DNA of 64,000 nt from Monomorium pharaonis (lineage: Eukaryota; Arthropoda; Insecta; Hymenoptera; Formicidae), in assembly GCF_013373865.1 (NCBI RefSeq), contig NC_050472.1, forward strand, positions 6,691,276-6,755,275, given 5' to 3'. Below are positions 13,901 to 26,900 of this stretch, piece by piece. Numbering within the stretch: the first letter of the stretch is position 1; each line of letters opens with the position of its first letter. The position numbers and the translations under genes are program-made. A model generated the notes under the pieces. The model was not told the DNA's origin. It saw nothing but the letters and a program-made list of their open reading frames with translations, and made no database searches.

Positions 13901-15851
13901 TAGAGAAAATGTATATATAAATTACAGTACACAAAATATACTATGCTAAAATTTGCTATAATTATTTGTCTTTTATTTAAATTTTAATTGTGTTTATGTT
14001 CAAATCAATCAAATGTGTGTGCATTTAGAAATTGCAAATAAACAAGTAAATTAAATTATTACTTGCGCTATAAAAAATTTGTTTTCAAAATTTTACTACT
14101 TGAACTTTTATGTTATATGTATATGTATTTAAGAAACTGATTTTTTGTTGTAAAATGCTTCTTTTATGTAATGACTAACCTGGCTAAGTTGCTCGCTGGC
14201 AGGAAACACGTTTATGGTCATTGGTGTCTTTAAGGTTTCGTTCATGTTTTCGTCTTTTAATTCTTTGTCTTCCCGCCAAACATACTCAATATGTGGTATA
14301 TCAAATCGTGCAGCAATGCTTGCAACTATACCACGAGTATGTCGGCTTTTAGGCCCAAAAATGGCTGCCACACCTTCCTCAAGAAGTTCACAAGCTGTAT
14401 AAAAAATATAATCTTAAACAACTAAATCAATTTAAAATTAAAATAAATATGCAGCGTAAAATTTTCATAAATTTATTTCTCATAATTTGCACGTATGTAT
14501 TTTATTATCCTAAACAAATAATGTCTTTATCCTTTTTTTATTACAATCTTATTTGAATACATGATGATTTTATTTCTTGCTGATATTTTATAATTACAAA
14601 ACTTTAAAAAATTTTAAAATTTTATTGTTGGGGTTGAATTAACATAAGTGATATGTAGGAAAACACTGTATATTTAAAATTATTAGAAAACAAATTTGTC
14701 AATATTATGACACAATCATTATTTTAAACGATTTGCCTTTTTTATTTGCATACTCACTAACTATGGCAGTTTTAAAACTGTCAGTATTAATATCGACGTA
14801 TTTAATAGCAGGTAAAAGCTCAAATGCGGGTACAAGATTTTCATATCTTGTATCAGAGATTGCTCTTAGAAATGTAGATTCAAGATCTTCATCGCCTTTA
14901 TGAAAAATTGCTCCTAAAAAATAATTATAAAAAATATTAATTAAAAAATCTGACATTGCGTTAGATTAATTAACTTGTGTTAAAATTAGTTTAAAAAATA
15001 GTAAAAGGATTAAAAAACATGTATATGATTACAATAAATATAAAACTAATTTTAAAGAGTTTTAAAAATAAAAATTAGGCATTTTAAATAAATTATTAAT
15101 TATATATTATGTATATTATATAAATTATTATTTTTTCTATAATAAACATGAAACATGACATGTAATCATAATGAGAAATTTCATATACATATGTGCTTAA
15201 TTCTCAACGAACGAATTTGTATTTAAAATGCTTAATAATTAGCTAAAATAAAAAGATTAATATATAATCGCAAATAACTTGATATTTACAATTTGTGATT
15301 AATTATTTAATATATGTACTTGAATAATTATTAATACTGGTTAGTGACTACGAATGAATTTACACTGTGTGTTACGCGTATCGGATCAATATTAAGTAAC
15401 AAGCGCATCGTTAAAAATATTTCTCTTGCGTGACTTTATGAACATACAATGGTGTCATTAAAATTTATTATTGTTGAATAAACTGTAATTCTAAAATTAT
15501 ACTGTTACATATTTACTTATATTTTTTTATTTCTATTGGTAAATTTTATATAATAATAATATAATTTTGTCACTTTATTTTGTATTTATATACTATTTTT
15601 TTAATGACGTAATAATTTGTCATAAAAACATTATTGATAAATGTACAGATTTGTGTGTGTGTATGTGTGTGATTATTGTTTAATTTTAACTTATGACAAT
15701 GATAATATATAACAATGTCTTCTAAAATTTATTATATTTTAAAGATGATTATGTACTTACCAATTTTGATAGGTCGGGGATGGCCATGAATCCGTGTAGT
15801 CAGTACTAACAAAACTAATGCAATCGATAACCAACGTTGTCGTGAATCCAT
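7928..15851 (-). CDS. Ionotropic glutamate receptor, kainate type (16 exons)
   Basis: A ligand-gated cation channel subunit of the synaptic membrane. Exons, 5' to 3' on the minus strand: 15761-15851, 14758-14913, 14180-14394, 13331-13645, 13018-13122, 12468-12650, about 11738-11960, 11267-11479, 10576-10660, 10290-10428, 9991-10128, 9294-9492, 9124-9208, 8814-8960, 8452-8723, 7928-8158. All use GT/AG and keep phase, except exon 7 to 8. The product is about 930 residues, usual for the family. It has a signal peptide, an amino-terminal domain (exons 1-7), S1 with YYEGYCIDL and the ligand arginine in TITYERK, TM1 (exon 10), pore loop SLMQQGS (exon 11), TM3 SYTANLAAFLT (exon 12), S2 with the ligand glutamate in FLMESTTIEY (exon 14), TM4 (exon 15), and a Ser-rich cytoplasmic tail ending at the TAA at 7928. 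The Gln in the pore suggests a calcium-permeable form. Closest to insect KaiR1D/GRIK-like subunits; the paralogue is not assigned. Confidence 0.93.
9752..9867. repeat. Small hairpin in receptor intron 11
   Basis: TATCAACGTAAATTAC at the left is mirrored by GTTAATTTACGTTGATA at the right, about 85 bp apart. It may be a decayed short MITE. It lies between exons 11 and 12 of the receptor gene. Confidence 0.35.
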
Positions 15852-17336
15852 TTTAATGTAAAATCTACAAAACACTATGAACGTACTTTATACGAGATAT
15901 GCCGCGTATATTAATTAAAATATAATTATATTACAATGCAATGTTCAAATATTTGTATATATGCAAATATTTGAACATTAAAGCCTGTACGGGTTTATTT
16001 TGTAATATTGTAAAAATTAATGTGTAAGAGCTAGAAAAATATACGTAGAATAAACTATTTTTTGATTATTTAATGTACGCAGATAATTTTTTTTTTTTTA
16101 GGTGGCGTAGACTAATTTTTCATTTCTTTAATTTATTTTAAGTTTTAGTCATTATCTACATATGTATTTTTTCTTTGTTTGTATACATAATACTTTATCA
16201 ATGTCAAATAACAAAGATTTATAACTATTTCCTAACTTTAACTTTATTCCATAATTCTAATTTAGGACTGTCGGAAATTATATAATCTTGATTTATTTAA
16301 AATTGTTTATAATTATAAATTTTAACAGATAAAGTTGATTAAAATTAGAATTAAATTTTATATTATTCTATATTATCGAAAAAAAATATATAAAAAATTT
16401 TATCAGTTTACCTCGTTGTTTGCGTGCTTCAGTAACTGTATTTCTTCATCATTTTGATGTAATGGATTTTTAAGTGGAATAAACTATAATCTTTGTTACA
16501 TAGAATTTTTGAAATTTCAACGAAGTGATAAAGAAGAAAAAGTTAACAGAGAAATTGCATTCGAAGTTGCGTGTTTGATAGTATTCTACCATACTGATCT
16601 AAATTTGGATCCGAACCGTCCTATATACATTTGGCTTCGTGTCATGCGTTTTAAGAACGGCAGCAACTATGTCGCACATACTTCCAGAAGTAATAATTTT
16701 ATATTATGTGCATAATTTTTTACATATTTGAAAAGATGGTTATAAGTAAATTATGCGTATATTAAATTATACAGATACTCACATCAGGCAGAGAGTTTAT
16801 TTATTTAATTAAACAAATTAGTAAGGACATTTTATTTGTAACTTAAGTGTTGAGAAAATTTAATTTAAACTGCAATAAATAGCAATTTATTTTTTATTAT
16901 TTTTATTTAAATTTTCTTTTTATAGCAAAACGTTTTGCCAATGTGTGTAATTTTTTATAAGCTAAATTAAAAAAAAATATATATTTATGTATTACGTAAA
17001 TTAGTGAACGAATGAATAAATTAATGAAGGAAAATATTAGTTTATATGGATGTGTGTAAGTATTTGATAAAATTTTATTGATTAATTCTTAAAGTCTGTA
17101 TATCGACAGTCGATGAAGCAAATTCCATTTCTGCTTGTCGGCAAACTGTGTGTTTGCGAAATATTGTAATAGGTTGTACAAGGTGGCGCCATTTGATATT
17201 TTAAAATTTAAAATAACATTATGAACTACTTACAGAGATGATTAACTTGAATAGTCATTTAGGCTTACAATTAGCAAACTCATGGAACTCCACATTGAAG
17301 ATCTTTATTCCACATCTATACATTATACCTTTGTAT
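15852..17336. other. Upstream region of the receptor gene
   Basis: AT-rich. A perfect 16-bp-arm hairpin (AATGTTCAAATATTTG and its complement) lies at 15940-15979, about 90 bp upstream of the receptor start codon, so it would fall in the 5' UTR or core promoter. A 68-codon ORF at 16509-16715 has no recognisable feature. No other gene seen. Confidence 0.4.
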
Positions 17337-17338
17337 AC

Positions 17339-17538
17339 AGGGTGTCCCAAATCTGGTGTGCAATACTTCATGGAAAGATAGACGAGATCGAGATGAACAT
17401 AAAAATCCAATATAGTCTTGGTTAGGTCTATCAATAATCAAGATATAAATTTTTTAATTTATGCGAATGAGAGCGCGCCTTGCGCGCCGAAGGAAGGGCT
17501 CGAGCCGCTCGAGTCATAGCACGGCCTACTGTCTCAAG
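17339..17538. repeat. Transposon end-like sequence (CAGGGTGTCCCA)
   Basis: The motif CAGGGTGTCCCAAATC at 17339 is of the kind often found at ends of insect DNA elements. It is followed by GC-rich sequence rich in GCGC. No mate terminus or target duplication was found, so this is only a possible fragment. Confidence 0.25.
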
Positions 17539-17997
17539 CAGTGCTCGGAATTAGTTGCACATTTCGCCTCGATTCCTGAGGCACCGCCTGCTATGCCCCC
17601 ACTACCGCTGTAGGCTCGACGGCCGAGCCGCCGATCGCGCGCGTGGCCTTGTGTCTCAGGAGCGTTCTACGATAGATATGCCTGGTCCATTCGCGTGATT
17701 AAAAAATGTTCTTGCGCTGTGAATAATTTTTTTATTTTTACAGACAATTAAAGTTATTAATATTATTTCTACGTTTATAAACATATTTGTATATACATAT
17801 AATGAACATAATATAACACAATGTAATAATTGCAATTTTGTCAATAGCTTTCCACATCACCCAGGAGGAAAAATAATATTAATAACTTTAATTGTCTGTA
17901 AAAATAAAAAAATTATTCACAGCGCAAGAGAATTTTTTATAGCATAGCAGGCGGTGCCTCAGGAATCGAGGCGAAATGCAACTAATTCCGAGCACTG
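17539..17997. repeat. Foldback element with long imperfect arms
   Basis: CAGTGCTCGGAATTAGTTGC at the left is mirrored by GCAACTAATTCCGAGCACTG at the right end. The arms continue through CGCCTCGATTCCTGAGGCAC and, further in, through a matching AT-rich block (ACAGACAATTAAAGTTATTA). The left arm carries an extra GC-rich segment of about 100 bp (17597-17695) that the right arm lacks, so one arm gained or lost sequence after the palindrome formed. Confidence 0.6.
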
Positions 17998-18545
17998 ATT
18001 TATTTGAACGCAATTCTCATATAGTTCGGGACGCGTACAATATGTTTCTATAAAGTTCAGGTGATATAATTAATTAAAACATTTTTTAAACAATTATTTT
18101 GCCCGGAAAACTTGAATTTTGAAGGCTAGACGTGAAGTGTTAATCAAATATCGACAGATTAATTTATTTTAACGCAGTTTTCATATAGTTCTGGACGCGA
18201 ACAGTAATTTTCTAAAGAGTTACGGTGATATAATTAATTAAAACATTTTTTAAAATATTATTTTGCTCGATAAACTTGAATTTTGGGGGCTAAAGGTGAG
18301 ATGTTATTTAAATATCGACAGTTCTATTTATTTCAACGCAATTCTCATATAGTTTCGGACGCGTACAATAAGTTTCTAAGAAGTTCCGGTAATATAATTA
18401 ATTAAAACATTTTTTAAACAATTATTTTACCCGAAAAACTTGAAAGCTGGACGTGAAGTGCTTATTGAATATCGACAGATTTATTTATTTTAACGCAGTT
18501 TTCATATAGTTCCGGACGCGTACAATAATTTTCTAAAGAGTTCGC
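17998..18545. repeat. Tandem repeat, unit about 163 bp, about 3.4 copies
   Basis: Units begin at about 17998, 18161, 18324 and 18479 (spacings 163, 163, 155). Each has a TTTATTT..AACGCA start, a CATATAGTT..GGACGCG block, then ATATAATTAATTAAAACATT and a TCGACAGA end. The copies differ at several per cent of positions and by small deletions, so the array is old. It abuts the foldback element exactly. Confidence 0.8.
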
Positions 18546-19169
18546 CAGAAAGTGAAAGTTTTGAAAATTGATTGAAAATTAACAGGTAACATTACATATA
18601 ATATATTATAATTTTTAATTTATTTAAAGAGGATTAAGTATGGAGTGAAAGTATGTAAGAGTGATATTAAGAAACATGAAAATATAATATAATTACTAAT
18701 TTGTGTTTAGAGAGAGAGAGAGGGGCGGAGGGTGGAGAGTGGGAGAGCGTGAGAGATAAAGACGAGGATTAAATAAGAATGTAAAATGTAAGAGTAATAT
18801 TGAACAATATGAAAATAATATAATTAATATCATTAATAATATAATTAGTAATTTAGAGAGGGGGAGAAGGAGCGTGAGATAGAGAAGGGCATTAAATATG
18901 ATAAAGTGTGTGAGAGTAATATTACAGAAGAAAAAAAATGCAATGTTCAATATAAAAATGCTAAGTGGCGCGCGCGAAGCGCGCGCATTGTTGTGTTCTA
19001 GTTTCTAAAAAAATGTGTATAAAATTTATGAAAACCAAAGAAGTATATGCTTTGGAATGATCGAACAAAATTGATTATTAAATCTAAAGAAATCTATTTT
19101 TCTCTCTGTGTAGATATAAAATGTGATAAATTTTTTAAATGTTACAAAATATTATGAAAATTTGTTCAC
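18546..19169. other. Purine-rich tract with GC hairpin
   Basis: GA-rich low-complexity DNA around 18708-18770 and 18850-18900, with two loosely repeated blocks. A short GC-only hairpin (GCGCGCGCGAAGCGCGCGC) sits at 18968-18986 in otherwise AT-rich DNA. The minus-strand Leu/Ile-rich ORF here is low-complexity artefact. Confidence 0.4.
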
Positions 19170-19520
19170 TACACTGAGGGGATGCTGGAGTCGTCTGTTT
19201 TACCGATTGAATGTTATTATTTTTAATTAGGCCTATTTTTTTACTGATTTCATAGAATTAAAAATCCTTTTCCAGAATTAAAGCATAGACAATAACAAAT
19301 AGTGCCTACCTATAATATTATGTAAAAAACAAAAAAAGTTAGAAAATTATATTTTTGTGCAGTCACCTCGTATCTTTCATCTGTAACACATCAGTTTTAA
19401 AGACTCTGTACGTACAAATAACTAGTACGCACTAATCTTATTACATGAAAGAATAATAAAATGCTTGCAGAAATGAGCTAGAAGCTTTGGTGTAAGAAAA
19501 AAGCCTCAGAGAAAATTTCG
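19170..19520 (+). repeat. Dispersed repeat, copy 1
   Basis: Matches the reverse complement of about 51965-52330 over roughly 340 bp. Shared landmarks are GGGGATGCTGGAG/GGGGATGCTAGAG, CCAGAATTAAAG, TTAGAAAATTATA and GAAAGAATAATAA, in the same order. Part of the same landmark set (GGGGATGCTGGA, CCAGAATTAAAGTA) also occurs at 29040-29170. No coding capacity is seen in this copy. Confidence 0.6.
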
Positions 19521-20209
19521 TATATATGTGTGAGTGAAGAATCGGTCCGAGGCGGTCCGAGGATAGAAACAGAGCACTAGTTTAATTCACAGATTAATAG
19601 ACGTGTAAACACCTTTAATATTAGGATTAAAAATTACTCGCTGTAAGAGTTATTATTAATATGTAACATATGTTTTGCAGTGTATATGACATCGCATTAA
19701 TTGGTGTTTTCTGCGCGAATTGCTTTAGCCTATAAATATTTATCGACCGCGTAATTTGCCCTGTTTTCATCCTCGTTTCACGCGCGCCGCAAGGATGTGC
19801 TCTCCTCGTGTCAAGGTAACTGTACCGCAGTATCGCAATCGTTCCACATAACGACGCCGCGGCCGCGCGATTGGTGCCTCCGATAGGCTCCTTTTCCTGA
19901 TCGTTTTGTCTCGCGGTGCAGGTCGCGATTACGAGCATTAGATGCATCGGCGCTCGGCGATTGCCGTTTGCATATTCGCCGGCGATAGCACCGATTTTCC
20001 GAGCGCGAACAGGATAAGATTTTTGCCGCGCACACTAGATAAGAACGCTATACGGCCTATACGCCATAGTCAGCGTTGCTTGTAGTTTGTAAGTGCTCTC
20101 GCGAGTCCCCGACACATTGTACGTGGCGGATAACAGCAGCATCACCTAGTCGAGAGCAGCGCGATAAGGTGACTCTTATCTCGAAGAAACGAAATACATC
20201 CAAATAGCG

Positions 20210-20247
<38 letters not shown>

Positions 20248-22499
20248 CGGCATGAATTATGCAACCGCGTTTCTCGCGTACGTGTTATTCAATTGGTCAG
20301 GTATAATGCACGCTTAAGCGGATCTCCGCGCAATAAAGAAGACAAAACGTTACTGCTGCTACGATTCCAGCTGCGAGCGCGAGCGTCAGATTGCTCTTTA
20401 CTCAATTTGTTTCGGAGCGTCATTTAATATTGTACCGTTTTAATGGCAGATGGATTTTGCGGCGCATTAGCTGCGATTTCACGTAACAGAGGCGTTTACG
20501 ATTTATCTCATTACAGTACGCGTTATAGCAGCGCCGAATCGGCACGCACAATATTCGTGTCGCAAACGTCTTCGTAATGGGCCTTGTAAATTAAATGAAA
20601 ATTCCGAAGTTTTTTTCTTATTTAGTCCCGTAATGGCTCGGTGGTTTCTTTGTAAGCAAAAAGTAATTATTATATAAATTTTATAGTAGATTACTCTTTT
20701 TGAGAGCTCTTTTTGAGAGCCAGAGAGAGCTTGATGGCTATTCTCGAGAATTCAGAGATACAATCTCTTGACGTATTTGGCATGTGTGCCTATTTCCGCA
20801 TTGTCGCGTTGACGCTAGAGAAGATTCTGCCTTCTGTATGTGTGGAAGCCACGACGGATTGATCCTTGTGTGTGTGTGTGTGTGTGTGTCTTGGTCCTCT
20901 GGGTATGGGCTGCCTTCCCTTTTGAATTAGGCGGTGGAAAAATCGACGTCGGCTGGATTCGAACTCGAAATCCTTCGTTCCGATGGCTAGCATTCTCATC
21001 GCTAACCCCACGATTGGAGAATTGTGCAATAGCACAATTGTTATACGTGTAACTAAATAGAGAAATCAAATTCACAATTAATTATACATGTTAATTTACC
21101 GCTGAGCGTAACACGTTTTAGGGTTTATACGTACAATAGCAATTTAGCTAATTAGTTCTTAAGATGTAATATCACGCTTCATGCAAATTAGCACTCTCGC
21201 TAGTCTCCTTCCATTGATGATGTTTTGAGCACTTTTTATTAGAATAGACACCAATGAGGGTTAGTATAAATTAAAAAACGATTTAGTTGATCAGCAAAAC
21301 GTCTCGTTAGTAAATCATAAGATGTCCTCGATATCCCGGTTAAACCGTTAATGGCGCCTATAATAACGGTTATCATAACGCGCACGTATACGGTCAACGT
21401 CTAATTCATGAATGGTCATGGGGGTCGCGCCTAATCACGTACTCGTCAAGAATCTATAACACGCTCCGTTGCGACTAACGTTCCAAATGATTAATGATCC
21501 TTTAATTAGAACGGCGCGAACCGATCGCGTTTTCGGTTACCCCTTTACGCCGCGTGAATGCGGAATGATAAACGACCGCGCTGTCGAATAAAGATAAACA
21601 CTATAAATATTTGGCCAGTGTCACGTTTTTGGTTTGAGAACGATATTAATCCTATAAAGCGGCACGTGTTACTTTTACGCGTAAGTGTAAGAATGCAACA
21701 GTAAATTTTCTTATATATATGATCGAATATGATGAAAACTGAAAAAGAAAGCATATAAAGTATTGAGGTCACTGAAATATAGTAGATAAATACAAGAAGG
21801 CCACACGGTTCATTTCCATTGAGTCATCATTGCTCCTACTCAATATGTCGTTAATTGTTTTAAATTTAACCTTTGTTGATTTGTTAAATTTAACCTTCTT
21901 ATTGGGTAGGAGCAGTGGCGACCTATGAAATATGTTGCCTTAGCAAAAATGACTCAATTGAGTAAAATTTTACACTATGAGTTTAACAGTGCAATACCAA
22001 CGTATTACTTTTGCATGTTATATTTTTCATATTTTTTTATAAATTATTTATAATTAAATATCTGTACAAAATATTTACAAGTTAATCTGTATGAGGATTC
22101 TTAGATAAAGATTAGATTAAGTTATTGATTTTGCAAATAGATCTACAAAGTGTTGTTTTTTATTCTAATTTATATTGTTTTTATCTTATAGTCTGTCTTA
22201 TTGACAAGTGTTTTAGTTATATCCTGATTTTATAATTTAAAATTATTTTATGAGAAAAATAAGAAAGAGACAAAACAGTTTTACAACATGTAAAATAATC
22301 TGATATTATTAATAATATAAAAATGTTTTTTTATGTCGATAAGACGATGCAGCTACTAGAGAGGATGCTTGTAAAATTCTTTAGCATTATATTTAATCCT
22401 CTCTTTTTTATGGCTTATTTAGTTGTTATAATTTTAGATGTGAATAGATACCGCGGTAACTTCGCTCGCACATTAAATTGCTGTCATTATCTGGGCGGT
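19521..22499. other. Intergenic DNA with GC-rich segments
   Basis: 19.7-20.6 kb is GC- and CpG-rich with no supportable exon. There are (AT)n at 20212-20241 and (GT)n at 20869-20888. A small inverted repeat at about 21826-21921 has arms TTGCTCCTACTCAAT and ATTGGGTAGGAGCAG. 21.9-22.5 kb is AT-rich. ORFs here are short and overlap on both strands. Confidence 0.4.
20862..21014 (-). repeat. Possible tRNA-derived SINE
   Basis: Read on the minus strand, this has a Pol III A-box-like TTAGCGATGAGAATGC, then a clear B box GAGTTCGAATCC about 45 bp later, then a unique body that ends in a (CA)n tract. The arms do not fold into a full tRNA, so it is not a functional tRNA gene. A tRNA head followed by a simple-repeat tail is the usual SINE plan. 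Family and copy number are unknown. Confidence 0.42.
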
Positions 22500-23857
22500 G
22501 ACATTTTTGTCTGACAAAAGGAAGAAATCATCGAGGCGCGATATTATAATATTAATACCATTATGTCGGTTCCACGGGATCAGGGCTATGTAATCGATGA
22601 GATGGAGTAAATTTTTTGTGCACCCATCAGATGAGCTTCCAATCGCTTGATATCGGTTAATTTTGCGCCGGAGGCGGGCGTATGTATGTCGCATTACGAT
22701 GATGGTAGACAATTACGAGGGGTGCGTTGCTGCCGTTATCCGCGAGATATTCGTCCCTTTTATCCGCCTCTTGTTACACGAGGCGAATTATCCTGGTGAG
22801 GGAGGAGGGGTGACGGCACGTTAATGGCGCACGTGTGGACGACCTTAATGACCGTGGCACGTCCCTAGCGATTTGAGACGGTCCGTATTCCCGTCTCGCT
22901 CCTGATTGCCAATAAAATCCTTCGAAACAGGGCCACGTTTTAGGGCCGAATTATACAGTTCCGACGGAGAGGCTAAAGTAATAAAGCGTTAGCCTTCCTA
23001 ATCGTCGATCAGAGCGGACGGCTAACTTGACTCGCGACTTAATACTGGAAATCCTTTCCCGCCGCACAATTTCACGCTACCGTACGCAGGCACATCATGG
23101 AGACGTTAGTAATAGTAACGCGGATGTTAATAATCGTGCGCGGTGTTACGTGATAATATTCGCTGTAGAATTTTCTTCGTATCTGTACGAGACATTCCAA
23201 ATTAAGATTAATGCAGGACCTCGTCGTCGAGCGCGGGGAACTGCACGGATTTAGTACGCACGAGCGAGATTAATCGCCGGTAAAAAAAAAAAAGAAGCTT
23301 TTAATCGTCGTGCCGGGAGAGAACCGCGGATTTACGACGTAAGTAAGCCTTCATCAGCATTACATCGCGCGTGCTTTTTCGCCCCGGTGCAGCTCCGATC
23401 CGCGACCGGCCGCGTCGTCCACTCGATCTCCGTCGGCGATTAGTCAAGGTGGACTCTCTCGCAGGCGCTGCACACTTTCGCGGATGCGTACACGCATCGT
23501 GAATATATGTCCCCGGTGCTCGTTCAGGACACACGCGCGCGAAAGAAGAGGAAGGGGGTCGTCGCTGTGCAGATCGCCGCACGGGGCCTCCCGCAGTCTC
23601 CTGTTCGTTAGACCGAGTTTATGCACCGCGACGCTTGAATTAAATTATTGCGTTCTCGCGCGACCGAGCGAAGGATACAAAGGAAGGTTACGGCGCGGGA
23701 CTCGCGGAAAGTTATGCGCGCATCTTCAGCCCCGAGTAAAAGCGACCGGCTAATAGACAGGTGCATAATTTCATGTAGATTCTTTATTTCCGTTGCGCGC
23801 ACGGTGGTCTGGCACGGGGATTCGACTTCCCTTCTGTGATGTCGGAAGGGAAGGAGA

Positions 23858-23918
<61 letters not shown>

Positions 23919-26900
23919 AAAGATAGATCTTTGATTTCAAATTAAATTACCGCCGGCCCCGCGGTCATTTGCAAACGCCTTCGACGGATGTTTCTCGCTT
24001 GCGTGTACATACGTATATGTATGTACAGTACGTGCCAGGTGCGTACGATTGCGCGTCCGGCGCGGGAAATAATATTCGCGACGGTGGTAATTTTTAGCCG
24101 TTGCGAGTCGAACGAATTGGTCGGCAATGCGCAGGCGACGGCGAAAATCCCTCCGCATGCCTGCCCTTTTCGCCCCTCGGCTTTTCTGCTCCCCCCCCTC
24201 CCCCGAAGGTGTTAATTACGGGCGTGACCCACCCGCCGATTAAATGCAAGTCTCGTTGCGCGCGCGGGCGTCAACTTCTTCTTTTTTTTTTTTCACCGCC
24301 GCCGCTTTGCTTCGCAATGTGGGAAAAGCTGGCGTTTTCCCGATGCGCGCCCATTATACGCGCGCGTTAGAGATTATTAGCGAGCGGGGCCAGAGCATTA
24401 TTAGCCGGCTATCTGCACGGGCATCTATGCCCGCACGAACATCTTCAGCGGGACCTGTCAATTACACAGATTTATGATCTCTCCTCCTCCTCCCGGTTCG
24501 CTCGTTTCGTCCCGCTCCCTCGCTCGTCTCGTCATCGTCTCGCCGTGGCCCTCCTCGACCTCGCGCGTCATCCGACCGCGCGCGTTCCTGGCGCATTCTC
24601 CGCGCGGCGCCCGTCGAACGCACTCCACGCTCATTAATACGCCCCGGCCGGCGAGGAGGGTTTCGCGTATATCCGCCTGAAATACAGCAAATAATAATTC
24701 TTGATCGATGATCGCCTTTAATTGCGACCGACTTAATTACGGATAAATACCTCCGCGTCGATTTATCCCGGCGCTTTGCGGCTTCGCGCGCCTATCAATC
24801 CCCCTCCCCTCTCTTCCCCGGTTCCTGATTAACCCTCCGGAGATCCCACGATGCAGCGCCATACGGCACCGTTTCGTGGCACGAACTTTGCCCGTATCAG
24901 CGCGCGGCTTCTTTTCTTCTTTTCGGACAATAGTACTGTTATAGACTCTCGGCTGTAGCGATATTTATTCAGCGATTTTCTAACGTTCCTCCTCCTCCTC
25001 CTTCCGTATCAGCTCTTCCGTTCAAGGGGCGGTCGATACGAAATTTTTTCCATCCTCGGCTGTAATTTCTGAAAGGGTTAATTACGCGTGCCATCACGAA
25101 CAAGTTAATTAATGCTGAATTAATTAATTAACCTTCTAATGGACATTGTTGCGCGTCCATTATTGCGCAAAGATCGACGCGCGCCCAACCGGCGAGCGTA
25201 ACTTTACTTCTATCGATGATAATTAGCGCTTTTCCCTTTTCCGTCGACGTCGCACGAGGTGCAAGGGTACACCCGGGGGCATAATTTTTTTCACCTCGTA
25301 TCGCACCGGTCGGGGGCGAGGATGAACGCAAGACGCGATGTCGATGCGTTAGCAAATTAAATCGCGATTCTCGCGCGCGCACTTCCCAGATCCCGGGTGA
25401 TCGCGGGTCAGCGATCATCCTCTGCCGGATTAACCTTGCGCGTATAAGGGCCCGTCATAGATCGCCCGTCGTACCCACGGTACGTAACTGTACTCGGGTT
25501 GGCGGGCGATACGGCGATTTGCATACGTGCGTCTGTGTTGAATAAGAGTGGCGTATACACGACGCGCGTTGCACATCGGGAGGGGGAGGGGAGAGGATTG
25601 CGGTAATTAACGGAATCACCGCCGAATCGCGGTGATTAAACGTGTACGCCTAATGAAGCGCCGCGGCCACCGTGCGTGCGTATTTCAACGTGAGTATATA
25701 ATTAAGAGCCGCTGTGCGTGCACGACGCTCCTTCTCGCGAGAACGTCCCTTTCGATGATCGATTCGCGGCGCGAACCGCTCTGACTGCGAAATAAGTTTT
25801 TCTACAGAATTTTCTTCTTTATAACTCTTATTCGTTCGATCGTAAATCATTTTGGAGGCTCGACAGAATCCCCTGTATAGTCGCGTTTTGACGACGTAAG
25901 CTTGCACGCCGGCTGATTACAATCGCGTGTTACTCGGTGCTGAAATTGGTGCTCGAAATGCAATAAAGTAAAATCGACAACGGCGCGCGGGGTTCGGAAG
26001 GGGTGAAAATAACGACGAATAAAGGTGACGAAACGGCTACACACGTTCTCGCGATAAGTCTCCGTCCGCCAACGATGAATCATGCGAATCGCGTTTTGTA
26101 TTGATTTATATATATGTACAAACTAACGAGCCGCTTTTCGGCGATAACAGTTCATTAATAATTGAGCCTGCGATATTGCACCGCGACGCTATACGTGTTC
26201 CGCCGGTGGATCCGGTGTTTAATGAGGGGTTGCACATCGACAGGAAAAAAGAGAAAGGAGGAAAGCGGGATGGGTAGCACGGGTGTTGTCAATTTTTATC
26301 GACCGATGACAAATCGATAATGCTCACGTCATCTTGCATTTAGACCGGTTCTGTAGGGCCGGGCAGACCTTTCCGTACCTTCGTACTCCGTCTGTTTTTA
26401 ATTAATCCCCTCGTGCCTCGATCGACCCGATGCGAATTGCGTAAAAATTCGAGTCGCAAGGGGAGAAAGAGAATAAGAAGGAAAGAGAGAGAATTTATCT
26501 CAGATCGTTGCCTCGCGAGAAAATGCTAGTTTTCAGTGGTCATTCCGGGTCTTCGGAGAAAGAGAAGGAGAGGGAGTCTACGTGTTACAAGCGCTTCTCC
26601 CGCGTATCGAGGAATTCGACGATCGGTCGTATTTTAATAATCGCGAAACCGGTCGGCGGTCTTGTTGATATTGCAGAAATTACGAAACTTCGTTAAGTAA
26701 CCGTTTGCGCGTGCATATTGCGTACCGCGTACTGCGGTTGGATTTTATCCGCGTGACTCGATGACCGGCGTAATAATGCGCGGGAGACCGGCCGTAGAGG
26801 ATAAGTTACTAACTGGGTTCCCCATAAGTTGGCGCGTTTCACGAGCCAAGTTTACGTTGGATCGTCCCATTCGAGGGCGTCGCGAATCTACGGTTGTCCC

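Noticed and set aside
17998..18545. CRISPR-like array
   Set aside because: Units repeat over their full length with no unique spacers; eukaryotic tandem repeat.
20945..21014. Intact tRNA gene on the minus strand
   Set aside because: Only the B-box region is tRNA-like; acceptor and anticodon stems do not pair.
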